From Duganella sp. CF458 (GTDB lineage Bacteria; Pseudomonadota; Gammaproteobacteria; Burkholderiales; Burkholderiaceae_D), in assembly GCF_900113115.1 (NCBI RefSeq), contig NZ_FOOF01000006.1:124001-188000 (forward strand): 64,000 bases of DNA, given 5' to 3'. The notes beneath the pieces are model-generated. The model ran no database searches. It saw nothing but the letters and a program-made list of their open reading frames with translations, and had not been told where the DNA came from. The position numbers and the translations under genes are program-made. This document shows positions 27,353-37,324 of the stretch, piece after piece. The stretch's first letter is position 1. Every line of letters starts with the position of its first letter.

Positions 27353-27381
27353 TTCAGAAATAGCGTATCCTTGCGGGCACC

Positions 27382-28284
27382 ATGAAAGCCCGCACAGCAA
27401 TACTCCTGACCGTACCGCCACTGCTCTGGGCGGGGAACGCGATCGTGGGGCGCATGGTGGCGCACGAGGTGCCGCCGATCATGTTGAACTTCCTGCGCTG
27501 GGCGATCGCGTTCGTCCTGCTGCTGCCATTTTCCGGGCCGATTTTCCACCGCGGCAGTGGGCTGTGGACGCATTGGCAGCGCTTTACTGTGTTGGGCTTG
27601 CTCGGCATCGGGCTGTATAACGCCCTGCAATACCTTGCCCTGCAGAGCTCCACCCCGATCAATGTGACGCTGGTGGCGTCCGGCATGCCGGTATGGATGA
27701 TGTTGACCGGCTGGCTGTTTTTCGGCGCCGGGGTGTCGCGGCGCCAGGTTGCCGGCGCGGCGCTGTCGATTGCCGGCGTCCTGCTGGTATTGGCGCGCGG
27801 TGAATGGCTGCACCTGATGGAATTGCGCCTGGTGGCCGGCGATATATTCATGATCCTGGCGACGATTGCCTGGTCTCTATATAGCTGGCTATTAACGCGC
27901 ACCAACGGCCCCGCTGATATGCGTGGCCATTGGGCGAGTTTCCTATTGGCGCAGGTGGCATTTGGCGCGGTGTGGTCGGGCTTATTTGCCGCAGGGGAGG
28001 CGGCAATATCCTCCGCGCCGATTTATTGGAGCTGGCCGCTGATCGCCGCATTGGCTTATGTCGCCATTGGACCGGCGATTATCGCGTTTCGTTGCTGGGG
28101 CGCCGGCGTGCAGCAGGCGGGGCCGGCGGTGGCGTCGTTCTTCGTGAATTTGACGCCCTTATTTACCGCGCTGCTTTCTTCCTTCATTCTCGGCGAGGCG
28201 CCGAAAATCTATCACGGCGTTGCATTTATCCTGATCGTCGGCGGCATTATTATCTCCTCCGGCCGTGCGACGGCGCGGCGCTGA
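27382..28284 (+). CDS. EamA/DMT family transporter
   Basis: This 300-aa inner-membrane protein has ten predicted helices in two EamA repeats (~8-140 and ~150-295) and belongs to the drug/metabolite transporter superfamily. It begins 'LLTVPPLLWAGNAIVGR', which is typical, and 'VASFFVNLTPLFTALLS' marks the second repeat. The substrate cannot be predicted; members export amino acids or metabolites. A 37-codon lipoprotein gene follows 34 bases downstream and may be co-transcribed. Confidence 0.9.
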   Translation: MKARTAILLTVPPLLWAGNAIVGRMVAHEVPPIMLNFLRWAIAFVLLLPFSGPIFHRGSGLWTHWQRFTVLGLLGIGLYNALQYLALQSSTPINVTLVASGMPVWMMLTGWLFFGAGVSRRQVAGAALSIAGVLLVLARGEWLHLMELRLVAGDIFMILATIAWSLYSWLLTRTNGPADMRGHWASFLLAQVAFGAVWSGLFAAGEAAISSAPIYWSWPLIAALAYVAIGPAIIAFRCWGAGVQQAGPAVASFFVNLTPLFTALLSSFILGEAPKIYHGVAFILIVGGIIISSGRATARR

Positions 28285-28318
28285 ATCTGATAATTTCTGA
28301 TCTTTGCCGGAGGTTGCC

Positions 28319-28432
28319 ATGCGTATCCTCGTCCTTGCCGCGCTCGCGGCAGCCATCACCCTTACTGCCTGCCAGAAACCGCCGCCCAAGCCGCCGAAAC
28401 CCATTGCAGCCGCGAGCCAGTTAATGGCCTGA
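28319..28432 (+). CDS. Micro-lipoprotein
   Basis: A 37-aa reading frame with CGGAGG five bases before the ATG. A signal segment (MRILVLAALAAAI) leads to a lipobox LTAC, so Cys18 would be lipidated. The mature peptide is only about 20 residues and Pro/Lys-rich (QKPPPKPPKP). It lies just after the EamA gene and converges with the TonB-receptor gene. Function is unknown; it resembles other tiny proline-rich outer-membrane lipoproteins only in design. Confidence 0.6.
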   Translation: MRILVLAALAAAITLTACQKPPPKPPKPIAAASQLMA

Positions 28433-28468
28433 ACGTGCCAGGAATTGGCGCGGCTGCCGGGCTTTACG

Positions 28469-30616
28469 TTAAAACTCGACGGTCGCTGAAACGGTTATCG
28501 TGCGTGGTGCACCGGCAACCAGGTAACCGGCGCCCGGATAACCGCCAGCCGACGCCCAATAATTCTTGTCGAATGCATTATCTGCACGTGCGCGTAAAAT
28601 GACAGCGCGGTCCGCAATGCGCGTCGCATAAGCCAGGCCCAGGTCAATTCGCGACCACGACGGCAATTGCTGGGTATTCGCGCCATCGGCAAATTGTTTG
28701 GACGTATAAATCGCCCGTGCATTCAGGCTCATGCCCGGTACGCCCGGCATGTCCCATTCCGAACCCAGGTTAAGCTGGGTTTTGGGAACGCCGATTACTG
28801 CATTACCCTGGGTGGCTGGATCGGCAGTACGGCGCTGCTTGGCGTCGAGCAAGGTTAATCCCCCCAAAAGGCGCATGCCGCGCATGGGATTGCCAAAGAC
28901 CGACAATTCAAGCCCGCGATTGCGCTGTTCGCCGAAAACGCCAAAGTGGCGGTTCTGGACATAGGCCGAAGGCATGCCGGTGGAAAATACCGCCGCGCTG
29001 AATCCCAATGAACCGGTGTCGACTTTCACACCCATTTCCTTCTGGCGCGAGTCGAAGGGAGCGAAAACGGCGCCAACATTGTCGATATCGGTGCCGGAGG
29101 CGACCGGCCCCTGTTGCAGGCCTTCGATGTAGTTGGCATACAGCGCTACACCTTTGACGGGCTTGAAGACGATGCCGGCGACCGGCGACACGGCGCTGTC
29201 ATCATAGGCGGCGTTCTGGATACCCGTGTTGTAGTCATAGCCATAGACCTTCATTGCCTGGTGGCGCACGCCGGCAGTCAGCAGCCAGCGGCCATCGTCC
29301 AGTGCCATGGTGTCGGCGATGGCATAGCTCGACAGGATCTGCTTGCCGGTGCGCAGCGGATGCCCCATCTTGCCGCCCGTGAAGAAGGTCGCGGGCGGGG
29401 CGGCCACGTCGACCGGACGATACATATTGGTCGCGAAGCCGGTCAGGAAGTCGCTCATGGCATAGGCATTCTTCGATTCCTGCCAGTAGCCGGACATGGT
29501 CGCGCTCAGCCTGTGGCCGATGCTGCCGGTTTGCAGCTTGCCGCGCACGCCGGCTTCCCCGGTGCGCACATTGTCCTTCCGGGCATTGTCGAAGCGGTAC
29601 ATAGTGGCAGTGCCGTCCGCGGCGCTGACAGTTGGCGCTGCCAGGATGTTGAACTCGCTGCCGCTGCGCGCGCCCAGTGCGGCCCATGCCACGGCGTCCT
29701 TGGCCAGGTCCATTTCGCCGCGCAGGGTGCCGAACGTATCGCGTTCGTTTGACGTAGTCCACCTTTGTGCGAAATTGGACGATGCGTCCGGCGCCGCGGG
29801 CAGGGCAATGCCGCCGGCCACCGTCACGCTGGGGCGGGCGCCGGCCAGCTTGTGCTCCTGGTGGCCGATGTCGGCCGAGACGCGGAAAGCATCGCCGCGA
29901 TAATCCATCGCAGCCGACAGCACGCTCAGTTCGCGGCCTTCACGGTCGATGGCGGTATCGCCGTCGCGGCGCACTGCGTTGATGCGCAGGCCGGTACGCT
30001 GCTCCAGGCCGAAGCGGCGGCCCAGGTCGAGCGCCGCGTAGCCCTGGCCGCCCGATTCCGTGCCCAGGGTCAGCGAGCTCAGGTCGCGGTTGGCTGCGCG
30101 TTTCGGCAGCAGGTTGATGGTGCCGCCGATGCCGCCGCCGCCTGGCTGGGCACCATTGATGAAAGTGTTGGCGCCGCGGAAGACTTCCACGCGCTCCAGC
30201 AGTTCGGAGGCAACGAACTGGCGCGGCAGCAGGCCGTACAGGCCGTTATAGGCGAGGTCATCCGAGTTCACGGCAAAACCGCGGATCACGTACAGCTCCT
30301 GGTAATTGCCGAAGCCGCGCGCCACGCGCACGGAAGGGTCGTTCTGCAGCACGTCGGCTATGGAGCGCGCCTGCTGGTCCTGGATCAACGCCTGGGTGTA
30401 GTTGGTGGTGTTGAAGGGCGTGTCCATCATGTCCATATTGCCCAGCAGGCCGAGGCGGCCGCCGCGCGCCACCTGGCCGCCGGCATAGGCCTTGGGCAGG
30501 CCCTCGGCCGAAGCATCGGCGGAGGCGCTGACCACCACGGTCGGCATTTCCTGCGCGCTTGCAAAACCACTGGCCAGGACAGCGGCGGCGAAGGCGAGGG
30601 GAGTGAGTTTGTACAT
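28469..30616 (-). CDS. TonB-dependent siderophore receptor
   Basis: This 715-aa outer-membrane receptor has a signal peptide (~21 residues, ASA), a TonB-box-like stretch (TVVVSA) and a plug domain (~60-170; 'SIADVLQNDPSVRV', 'YVIRGFAV'). A 22-strand barrel follows, ending in a terminal Phe (VSATVEF). It should import a ferric siderophore with energy from TonB. It diverges from a PepSY-type membrane protein across a 90-base region with a Fur-box-like palindrome, which suggests iron control. The siderophore cannot be named. Confidence 0.93.
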   Translation of the reverse strand: MYKLTPLAFAAAVLASGFASAQEMPTVVVSASADASAEGLPKAYAGGQVARGGRLGLLGNMDMMDTPFNTTNYTQALIQDQQARSIADVLQNDPSVRVARGFGNYQELYVIRGFAVNSDDLAYNGLYGLLPRQFVASELLERVEVFRGANTFINGAQPGGGGIGGTINLLPKRAANRDLSSLTLGTESGGQGYAALDLGRRFGLEQRTGLRINAVRRDGDTAIDREGRELSVLSAAMDYRGDAFRVSADIGHQEHKLAGARPSVTVAGGIALPAAPDASSNFAQRWTTSNERDTFGTLRGEMDLAKDAVAWAALGARSGSEFNILAAPTVSAADGTATMYRFDNARKDNVRTGEAGVRGKLQTGSIGHRLSATMSGYWQESKNAYAMSDFLTGFATNMYRPVDVAAPPATFFTGGKMGHPLRTGKQILSSYAIADTMALDDGRWLLTAGVRHQAMKVYGYDYNTGIQNAAYDDSAVSPVAGIVFKPVKGVALYANYIEGLQQGPVASGTDIDNVGAVFAPFDSRQKEMGVKVDTGSLGFSAAVFSTGMPSAYVQNRHFGVFGEQRNRGLELSVFGNPMRGMRLLGGLTLLDAKQRRTADPATQGNAVIGVPKTQLNLGSEWDMPGVPGMSLNARAIYTSKQFADGANTQQLPSWSRIDLGLAYATRIADRAVILRARADNAFDKNYWASAGGYPGAGYLVAGAPRTITVSATVEF

Positions 30617-30661
30617 GAGTGACTAGCCAAATTTAGTTGCGGAATGTAATATGCTAATCTA

Positions 30662-30680
30662 AATGCGAACTATTCGCATT
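30662..30680. promoter_or_regulatory. Fur-box-like palindrome between iron-uptake genes
   Basis: The 19-base sequence AATGCGAACTATTCGCATT is a near-perfect palindrome (eight of nine pairs around the centre). It has the size and shape of betaproteobacterial Fur sites and lies between the divergent TonB receptor and PepSY genes. Confidence 0.6.
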
Positions 30681-30706
30681 AACATATCTTTACTTTTCGA
30701 GCCTTC

Positions 30707-31852
30707 ATGAGTCCTCACACCACCCGCCGCTGGGCATGGATACACAAATGGAGCAGCCTGGTCTGCACCATTTTCATGCTGCTGCTATGCCTGACCGGCC
30801 TGCCGCTGATCTATCACCATGAGATCAGCCATGCGATGGGCTATGAGACCGAAGCGCCCGCCATGGCGGCCGATACGCCGAGAGCCAACGTCGATGAAGT
30901 GATCGCCGTGGCCAAGGCCCTGTATCCCGGCAAGATCATGATGTATATGTCGCAGGAAGCGGACGAGCCGAATATCTGGAACCTGACGCTGGGCGACCAT
31001 CCGACCGATACCAATTTCAAGCCGGTCGCCATCGACGCGCGCACGGCCAAGGTGTTGGCGCAACACAACTTTGAAGACACTTTTCTCGGCGTGATGTTCC
31101 ACCTGCACGTGGACTTGTACGCCGGGCTGTGGGGCAAGCTGTTCCTGGGTTTCATGGGCCTGCTGCTGGTGGTGGCGATCGTTTCGGGCGTGGTACTGTA
31201 CGCGCCGTTCATGCGCAAGCTGGACTTCGGCACCGTGCGCCGCGACCGCGCCCCGCGCCTGAAGTGGCTGGACATGCATAACCTGCTGGGTATCGTGACC
31301 CTGGTGTGGGCGCTGGTGGTCGGTGCGACAGGCATGATCAATACCTGGGCCGACCTGCTGCTCAAATATTGGCAATTCACGGAAATGGCGGAGATGGTGG
31401 CACCGTACAAGAATCTGCCGCCGCCGGCCTCGCTGGCCTCGATGGACGACTCGATGCAGCGCGCGCTGGCTGCGGAGCCGGGCATGAAGATCGGCTTCGT
31501 CGCCTTCCCCGGCACGCCGTTCACCAGCGCTCACCATTACGGCATCTTCATGCGTGGCGACCAGGCGCTGACCTCGCGCCTGTACAAGCCGGTGCTGGTC
31601 GATGCCCAGACCGCGCAGGTAACCGACAACCGTGAGCTGCCGTGGTACCTGACCGCGCTGCTGATTTCGCAGCCGCTGCATTTCGGTGATTACGGCGGGC
31701 AGGCGATGAAGCTGTTGTGGGCCCTGCTCGATATCGCGACCATCATCGTGCTGGGCAGCGGTTTGTACCTGTGGCTGAAGCGCGGTGCTGCCGCGCCGGC
31801 GGCGGCCGAAGCCGCGCTTCCCGCAGCCGCGCTGGAGGGGCTCTCCAAATGA
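30707..31852 (+). CDS. PepSY-associated TM helix protein (siderophore utilisation type)
   Basis: This 381-aa inner-membrane protein has four main transmembrane helices (~12-36, ~143-168, ~195-215, ~340-360), many conserved His residues (IYHHE, FHLHVDLYAG, DMHNLLG) and PepSY-like periplasmic parts. Such proteins are commonly paired with TonB receptors and are thought to help release or reduce iron from siderophores. It is divergent from the receptor and shares its control region. Its stop overlaps the start of a 53-aa membrane protein (ATGA). Confidence 0.88.
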   Translation: MSPHTTRRWAWIHKWSSLVCTIFMLLLCLTGLPLIYHHEISHAMGYETEAPAMAADTPRANVDEVIAVAKALYPGKIMMYMSQEADEPNIWNLTLGDHPTDTNFKPVAIDARTAKVLAQHNFEDTFLGVMFHLHVDLYAGLWGKLFLGFMGLLLVVAIVSGVVLYAPFMRKLDFGTVRRDRAPRLKWLDMHNLLGIVTLVWALVVGATGMINTWADLLLKYWQFTEMAEMVAPYKNLPPPASLASMDDSMQRALAAEPGMKIGFVAFPGTPFTSAHHYGIFMRGDQALTSRLYKPVLVDAQTAQVTDNRELPWYLTALLISQPLHFGDYGGQAMKLLWALLDIATIIVLGSGLYLWLKRGAAAPAAAEAALPAAALEGLSK

Positions 31853-32010
31853 ACTGGAAACTCTGGGGCATGCCCGTTTTGCTGGGCATTTCCACGGCCA
31901 TCGGGCTTGGCTCGGCGCTGGTGGGTGATGGCTGGTGGGATGCCGTGTCCGCGCTCGCCCTTGGTGCGCCTGTCGCGGCCGGCATCTATTTCGGCTGGCG
32001 CCGGACCTGA
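31849..32010 (+). CDS. Small membrane protein coupled to the PepSY protein
   Basis: This 53-aa protein has two hydrophobic segments (~8-26 and ~33-49) separated by a GDGWWD turn, and ends GWRRT. Its ATG overlaps the stop of the PepSY gene, and GGAGGGG lies about ten bases upstream, so it is translated from the same mRNA. Similar two-helix proteins often follow PepSY genes in iron-uptake loci; a helper or stability role is inferred. Confidence 0.7.
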   Translation: MNWKLWGMPVLLGISTAIGLGSALVGDGWWDAVSALALGAPVAAGIYFGWRRT

Positions 32011-32019
32011 ATTGACCTG

Positions 32020-32499
32020 CTAGTGCCGAAGGTGGCGCCGCATGACCAGCGGGGCCGGCTCGAGCGGGTTGGCGTGGGAGTATTCCAGTTCTTCGGCCAG
32101 CGTGAATTCATAGGCGGTGTAGAAGTCGATCAGCTTGGGCTGGTCGCTGCGCACGGCCAGGCGCAGTTCTTCGATGCCGGCGGCCAGGGCGTGATGGATC
32201 ACGGCTTCCAGCAGGTGCTGCGACAGGTTGGTGCCGCGGTAGCCGGCCACCACGCCCATGCGCAGGATTTCCCACACGTCGGGCTCCGCGTCGAGCGGCA
32301 GCCAGCGCACGGAGCCGATCGGCGTTTCGCCATCGAGCAAAATAAAACCGCCGCCGTCGCGCAGGTGGTCGGCGACGTAGACGGCGGTTTCACGGTGTCC
32401 GCTGGAGGTGACACTGACCTTGCCGGCCCACGCTTTGCGCGTGAGCTCGGCGATCAGGGGCGCGTCTTCCGCAGTCGCTTCGCGAACTATTATGTCCAT
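32020..32499 (-). CDS. GNAT family N-acetyltransferase
   Basis: This 159-aa protein has the GNAT fold: 'IVREATAEDAPLIAEL' at the N-terminus, and an acetyl-CoA-binding region with 'GVVAGYRGTNLSQHLLEAVI' (R/Q-x-x-G-x-G/A-like loop, slightly unusual as YRGTNL). The C-terminal segment 'FYTAYEF' is also typical. The start at 32499 lies two bases after the metG stop, so it is probably co-transcribed with metG. The substrate is unknown. Confidence 0.85.
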   Translation of the reverse strand: MDIIVREATAEDAPLIAELTRKAWAGKVSVTSSGHRETAVYVADHLRDGGGFILLDGETPIGSVRWLPLDAEPDVWEILRMGVVAGYRGTNLSQHLLEAVIHHALAAGIEELRLAVRSDQPKLIDFYTAYEFTLAEELEYSHANPLEPAPLVMRRHLRH

Positions 32500-32501
32500 G
32501 C

Positions 32502-34667
32502 TTAGCTGATGCGCATGCCCGGCGTGGCGCCTGGCCATGGGTTGAGGATGTAGATGCCGGGGCTGGCCTTCTCATCGACCGCGGAGGCGGCCATTACCAT
32601 GCCTTCCGAAACGCCGAACTTCATCTTGCGCGGCGCCAGGTTGGCTACCAGGACGGTCAGCTTGCCGACCAGGTCTTCCGGCTGGTACATGGACTTGATG
32701 CCGGAGAAGACGTTGCGGTGGCGGCCTTCGCCCGCGTCCAGCGTCAGGCGCAGCAGCTTGTCGGAGCCTTCCACATGTTCGCAGTTGACGATTTTGGCAA
32801 TGCGCAGGTCGACCTTGAAGAAATCGTCGACCGAGATTTCGGGGGCGATGACCTCGATGCCGGTCTCGGTGACCGCTGGCGCGGCAGGGGCCTTGGATTT
32901 GGCGGCTTTCTCCGGCTTGGCGGCAACTGCCGCAGGGGCGGCGGCTGCCGGCGCGGGGGCGTCGAACAGGTCTTCGATCATCTTCGCGTCGACGCGGGTC
33001 ATCAGGTGGCTGTAGGCGCCGATGGTACGGCCCAGCATCGGCTGCCATGCGGCGCCGGATGCGACCGAGGTATCGGCCCAGGTGTATGCGGCGTCGTTCA
33101 GGAAGCTGCGCACATTGGCTGCAACGCCCGGCAGTACCGGCGACAGCAGGATGGTCAGCTGGCGGAACAGGATCAGGGCAGCGGTGCAGACGTCGTGCAG
33201 CTCGGCGACCTTGGTCTCGTCCTTGGCCAGGACCCACGGCTTGTTCTCGTCCACGAAGCGGTTCGCCACGTCGGCGATTTCCATGATTTCACGCAGGGCC
33301 TTGCCGAATTCACGCGATTCGAAATTGGCTGCGATGGAAGCCTGGCGTTCGGAACCATCTTCGGCCAGCAGGGCCTTCCTGACCCATTCCTGCGAAGCGG
33401 CGGACAGTTCCGACGCCAGCTTGCCGTCGAATTTCTTGGCGATGAAGCCTGCGCAGCGCGATGCGATGTTGACGAACTTGCCGATCAGGTCCGAGTTCAC
33501 GCGCGCCACGAAGTCGTCGCCGGTGAAGTCCAGGTCTTCGACGCGGGAGTTCAGCTTGTAGGCCAGGTAGTAGCGCAGCCACTCCGGATTCATGCCCAGG
33601 TTCAGGTAGCGCAGCGGCGAAATGCCGGTGCCGCGCGATTTGGACATTTTTTCGTTGTTCACGGTCAGGTGGCCGTGCACGGCAACCTTCATGCGGTCGA
33701 TGGTCGGGTGCTTGGCGAATTGCAGCATCGCCGGCCAGAACAGCAGGTGGAAGGACACGATGTCCTTGCCGATGAAGTGGATCTGCTCCGTGCCGGGATC
33801 GGCCAGCAGCACATCGTAGTCGAGGCCCTTCTTGCCGCAGTAGTTCTTCAGCGAAGCCAGGTAGCCGACCGGCGCGTCCAGCCAGACGTAGAAGTATTTG
33901 TTCGGCGCGTCAGGGATCGGGATGCCGAAGTAGGGCGCATCGCGCGAAATATCCCAGTCGGCCAGCTTTTCGCCGGCTTCGCCCAGCCACTCGGAAACCT
34001 TGTTCACCATCTCCGGCTGCAAACGGCCAGGGGTGTTCAGCCAGTCGCGCAGGAACTCGAAGCAGCGCGGGTCGGACAGCTTGAAGAAGTACTGTTCCGA
34101 AGGCTTCAGGATCGGGGTGGCGTTGGTGAACACCGAGAACGGGTTAATCAGTTCGGTCGGCTGGTAAGCGGCGCCGCACACTTCGCAGTTGTCGCCGTAT
34201 TGGTCCTTGGCGTGGCACTTCGGGCACTCGCCCTTGATGTTGCGGTCGGCCAGGAACATGCCCTTGACCGGGTCGAAGAAACGGTCAACGGTCTTGGTCT
34301 GGATCAGGCCGGCTTCGCGCAGCTTGCGGTAAATACCCTGCGACAGTTCCACGTTTTCCGGCGAATCGGTGGAATACCAGTTGTCGAAGGCGATATGGAA
34401 GCCGTCCAGGTACTGCGGCCGGCCGGCGGCGATCTTGGCCACGAATTCCTGCGGGGTGATGCCTTCCTTTTCAGCGGCGATCATGATCGGGGTGCCGTGG
34501 GTATCATCGGCGCCCACGAAATGCACCTCGCGCAAACCATCGCCCTCGGCCTGCATTCGCTGGAAACGGACCCAGATGTCGGCCTGGATGTACTCCATCA
34601 TGTGGCCGATGTGGAAGGCAGCGTTTGCGTATGGCAGGGCAGTAGTGACGAACAGCTTGCGAGTCAT
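32502..34667 (-). CDS. metG: Methionyl-tRNA synthetase
   Basis: This 721-aa class I synthetase charges tRNA-Met and tRNA-fMet. HIGH-type motif FHIGH near residue 19, zinc-binding cysteines CPKC and CEVC (~145-165), and KMSKS in [10 protein letters not shown] are all intact. After an Ala/Pro/Lys linker (~575-605) a C-terminal tRNA-binding (EMAP/OB) domain follows, as in the long dimeric MetG type. It diverges from apbC, with about 80 bases between the starts. Confidence 0.98.
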   Translation of the reverse strand: MTRKLFVTTALPYANAAFHIGHMMEYIQADIWVRFQRMQAEGDGLREVHFVGADDTHGTPIMIAAEKEGITPQEFVAKIAAGRPQYLDGFHIAFDNWYSTDSPENVELSQGIYRKLREAGLIQTKTVDRFFDPVKGMFLADRNIKGECPKCHAKDQYGDNCEVCGAAYQPTELINPFSVFTNATPILKPSEQYFFKLSDPRCFEFLRDWLNTPGRLQPEMVNKVSEWLGEAGEKLADWDISRDAPYFGIPIPDAPNKYFYVWLDAPVGYLASLKNYCGKKGLDYDVLLADPGTEQIHFIGKDIVSFHLLFWPAMLQFAKHPTIDRMKVAVHGHLTVNNEKMSKSRGTGISPLRYLNLGMNPEWLRYYLAYKLNSRVEDLDFTGDDFVARVNSDLIGKFVNIASRCAGFIAKKFDGKLASELSAASQEWVRKALLAEDGSERQASIAANFESREFGKALREIMEIADVANRFVDENKPWVLAKDETKVAELHDVCTAALILFRQLTILLSPVLPGVAANVRSFLNDAAYTWADTSVASGAAWQPMLGRTIGAYSHLMTRVDAKMIEDLFDAPAPAAAAPAAVAAKPEKAAKSKAPAAPAVTETGIEVIAPEISVDDFFKVDLRIAKIVNCEHVEGSDKLLRLTLDAGEGRHRNVFSGIKSMYQPEDLVGKLTVLVANLAPRKMKFGVSEGMVMAASAVDEKASPGIYILNPWPGATPGMRIS

Positions 34668-34749
34668 AATTGATGCGCTTGTAAGGTGGATAAAAAGAGC
34701 ATTTTACCAGTGGATGCGCTAGACTGCGCCATCACCAATGGAGAATTGC

Positions 34750-35832
34750 ATGAGTATCACTGTAGATGACGTCAAATCAGCACTGTCCAAAGTAATTGAC
34801 CCTAATACCAATAAGGACTTTGTCTCCTCCAAATCGGTCCGCAACCTGAAGGTCGAAGGCGGGGAAATCACCCTGGATATCGAGCTGGGTTACCCGGCCA
34901 AGTCGCAAATCGAATCGATCCGCGCCAACGTGCTGGCTGCATTGCAGCCGCTGGGCGCGAAGGTCAGTCTGAGTGTCGCCACCAAGATCATTTCGCACTC
35001 CGTTCAGCGCGGCCTGAAGCTGATGCCGAACGTGAAGAATATCATTGCCGTCGCTTCCGGCAAGGGCGGCGTGGGCAAATCGACCACCGCTGTCAACCTG
35101 GGGCTGGCACTGGCTGCCGAGGGCGCCTCCGTGGGCGTGCTCGATGCCGATATTTATGGCCCGTCGCAGCCGATGATGCTGGGCGTCTCCGGCCGTCCGA
35201 CCACGTCCGACGGCAAGACCATGGACCCGATGGAAGGCCACGGCATCCAGGTTTCCTCGATCGGCTTCCTGATCGATCCGGACGAACCGATGGTCTGGCG
35301 CGGCCCGATGGTCACCCAGGCCTTGCAGCAACTGCTGGAACAAACCAACTGGCGCGACCTGGATTACCTGATTGTCGACATGCCGCCGGGCACCGGCGAC
35401 ATCCAGCTGACGCTGTCGCAGAAAGTGCCGGTGACCGGCGCCGTGATCGTGACCACGCCGCAGGACATCGCGCTGCTGGACGCGCGCAAGGGCCTGAAGA
35501 TGTTCGAAAAGGTCGGCATCCCGATCCTTGGCGTGGTGGAGAACATGAGCACCCACATCTGCTCGAACTGCGGCCATGTCGAAGAGATCTTCGGCCATGG
35601 CGGCGGCGAGAAAATGTGCGCCGACTTTGGCGTGGACTTCCTCGGTGCGCTGCCCTTGAAGCTGGCCATCCGCGAACAGGCCGATTCCGGCAAGCCAACC
35701 GTCGTTGCCGAGCCGGATGGCGCCGAAGCCGCTATTTACAAGGCGATCGCACGCAAGGTGGCGGTGAAGGTGGCCGAGAAGGCCAAGGATTTGAGCAGCA
35801 AGTTCCCCAGCATCGTCATCAAGCACGACTGA
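34750..35832 (+). CDS. apbC: Iron-sulfur cluster carrier ATPase ApbC/Mrp
   Basis: This 360-aa protein has an N-terminal MIP18/DUF59-like domain (~1-85) and a P-loop NTPase domain with GKGGVGKSTT near residue 100. A CSNC motif (~260) binds the transferable cluster. It is thought to carry [4Fe-4S] clusters to target proteins. GGAG six bases before ATG 34750 sets the start. Its stop overlaps the next start (TGATG), so the BNR lipoprotein gene is probably in the same operon. Confidence 0.96.
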   Translation: MSITVDDVKSALSKVIDPNTNKDFVSSKSVRNLKVEGGEITLDIELGYPAKSQIESIRANVLAALQPLGAKVSLSVATKIISHSVQRGLKLMPNVKNIIAVASGKGGVGKSTTAVNLGLALAAEGASVGVLDADIYGPSQPMMLGVSGRPTTSDGKTMDPMEGHGIQVSSIGFLIDPDEPMVWRGPMVTQALQQLLEQTNWRDLDYLIVDMPPGTGDIQLTLSQKVPVTGAVIVTTPQDIALLDARKGLKMFEKVGIPILGVVENMSTHICSNCGHVEEIFGHGGGEKMCADFGVDFLGALPLKLAIREQADSGKPTVVAEPDGAEAAIYKAIARKVAVKVAEKAKDLSSKFPSIVIKHD

Positions 35833-36923
35833 TGCGGCGCACGCTCCCTTGCGCGGCAATCGCCGTACTGGCCGGCCTGGCCGCATTGGCGGGCTGCTCG
35901 GCGCCGCCTGTGTCCCTCGAATCGCCTGCGCCGGCCCGCGCGGCGGTGTGGATGCGGCAGCAGCACGCAGCCACCACCGAACTACGCGGCCTGTCCGTCC
36001 TGAGCGACAAAGTAGCCTGGGCCAGCGGGGCCAAAGGCACCGTGCTGCGCACGATCGATGGCGAGCATTGGACGCTGCTTGCGGTGCCGGAGGCGGAAGC
36101 TTTCGACTTTCGCGACATCGAAGCCTTTGACGCCCGAACGGCCATCGTCATGGGCGCCGGCCCTGGAGCCGCGTCGCGCATGTACCGCACGCGCGATGGC
36201 GGCGCCACCTGGCAGCTGCTGGTGGTGAATCAGGACGCGCAGGGCTTCTGGGACGCCATGGCGTTCTGGGATGCGCGCAACGGCATCGTTTTCGGCGACC
36301 CGGTGCGTGGTGCCTTCCAGGTCCTGTTGACGACCGACGGTGGCGAAAGCTGGCAGCCGGCGCATGATCCGCAAGGCCTGGCTGCGCTGCCGCAAGAGGG
36401 CGCGTTCGCCGCCAGCGGCACCTGCCTGAGTGTAGGCGCGGATGGCAAAGCCTGGTTCGTCACTGGCGGCGCGGCGCAGTCGCGGGTGTTCCGTTCGGCC
36501 AATCGCGGCCAAAGCTGGCAGTCGGCCACGCTGCCGATTCCCGCCGCGGCGGCAAGCAAGGGCGCTTTCTCGGTAGCCTTTGCCGGCCAAGGACTCGGCC
36601 TGGTGGCTGGCGGGGACTATAAAGAACCCGCACTGGGCACCTTGAACGGGGCGCTTAGCGGCGACGGCGGCGCAGGATGGTCGCCGGCACAGATCCTGCC
36701 ATCGGGCTTCATGTCGGCGGTAGTGCCGGTGCCGGGGACGAGCAACAGCTTCGTCGCCGTTGGCCTGGCCGGTTCCGGGTACACCCGCGATGGCGGCAAA
36801 AGCTGGACAATTATCGAAACGGAAACGAAACTGAACGCCGTTGGCTTTTCCGCCTCCGGCGCTGGATGGGCAGTCGGGCCGAAAGGCCTGATCGTCAAAT
36901 ACGCAGGACCCCCTCTCAGATAA
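35832..36923 (+). CDS. BNR/YCF48-like beta-propeller lipoprotein
   Basis: This 363-aa protein has a lipoprotein signal (lipobox LAGC near residue 20). Repeated Asp-box-like motifs mark a seven-bladed propeller: RTIDGEHW, RTRDGGATW, TTDGGESW, RSANRGQSW and TRDGGKSW. Relatives include YCF48/HCF136-type assembly factors, but a precise role is unknown. The start overlaps the apbC stop, and a DUF4399 gene follows within ten bases. Confidence 0.8.
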   Translation: MRRTLPCAAIAVLAGLAALAGCSAPPVSLESPAPARAAVWMRQQHAATTELRGLSVLSDKVAWASGAKGTVLRTIDGEHWTLLAVPEAEAFDFRDIEAFDARTAIVMGAGPGAASRMYRTRDGGATWQLLVVNQDAQGFWDAMAFWDARNGIVFGDPVRGAFQVLLTTDGGESWQPAHDPQGLAALPQEGAFAASGTCLSVGADGKAWFVTGGAAQSRVFRSANRGQSWQSATLPIPAAAASKGAFSVAFAGQGLGLVAGGDYKEPALGTLNGALSGDGGAGWSPAQILPSGFMSAVVPVPGTSNSFVAVGLAGSGYTRDGGKSWTIIETETKLNAVGFSASGAGWAVGPKGLIVKYAGPPLR

Positions 36924-36933
36924 GGAGACAGAC

Positions 36934-37320
36934 ATGCAGAAGATTCTGGCGGCACTCGCAATGGCCCTGGTTGCCGGCGCAGCGGCAGCGCAATCGGTGG
37001 ACTTCACCGAGCCCAAGAATGGCGCGGTAGTCAGCAGCCCGTTCAAGGTCAAATTTGCTGTCACCGGCATGGAAGTGAAGCCAGCCGGGACCATGGACAG
37101 CAACACCGGCCACCACCACCTGATCATCAATGGCGACAGCATGAAAGTCGGCGAATCGATCCCCTTTGACGAAAAGCACCTGCACTTCGGCAAGGGGCAG
37201 ACTGAAACCGAGGTCACCCTGCCGCCAGGCACCTACAAGCTGACCATGCAGTTCGCCAACGGCGCCCACCAAAGCTACGGCCCCGGCCTGTCGAAGAGCA
37301 TCAGCGTCACCGTCAAGTAA
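36934..37320 (+). CDS. Exported DUF4399 family protein
   Basis: This 128-aa protein has a signal peptide (~20 residues, AAAAQ) and a single small beta domain. Conserved histidines in [11 protein letters not shown] and '[11 protein letters not shown]' and the ending '[14 protein letters not shown]' are typical of DUF4399. The His-rich loop suggests metal binding, which is inference. AAGGAG overlaps the stop of the preceding gene and lies six bases before this ATG, so the three genes from apbC may be one unit. An 80-bp hairpin follows five bases after the stop. Confidence 0.85.
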   Translation: MQKILAALAMALVAGAAAAQSVDFTEPKNGAVVSSPFKVKFAVTGMEVKPAGTMDSNTGHHHLIINGDSMKVGESIPFDEKHLHFGKGQTETEVTLPPGTYKLTMQFANGAHQSYGPGLSKSISVTVK

Positions 37321-37324
37321 TTGT

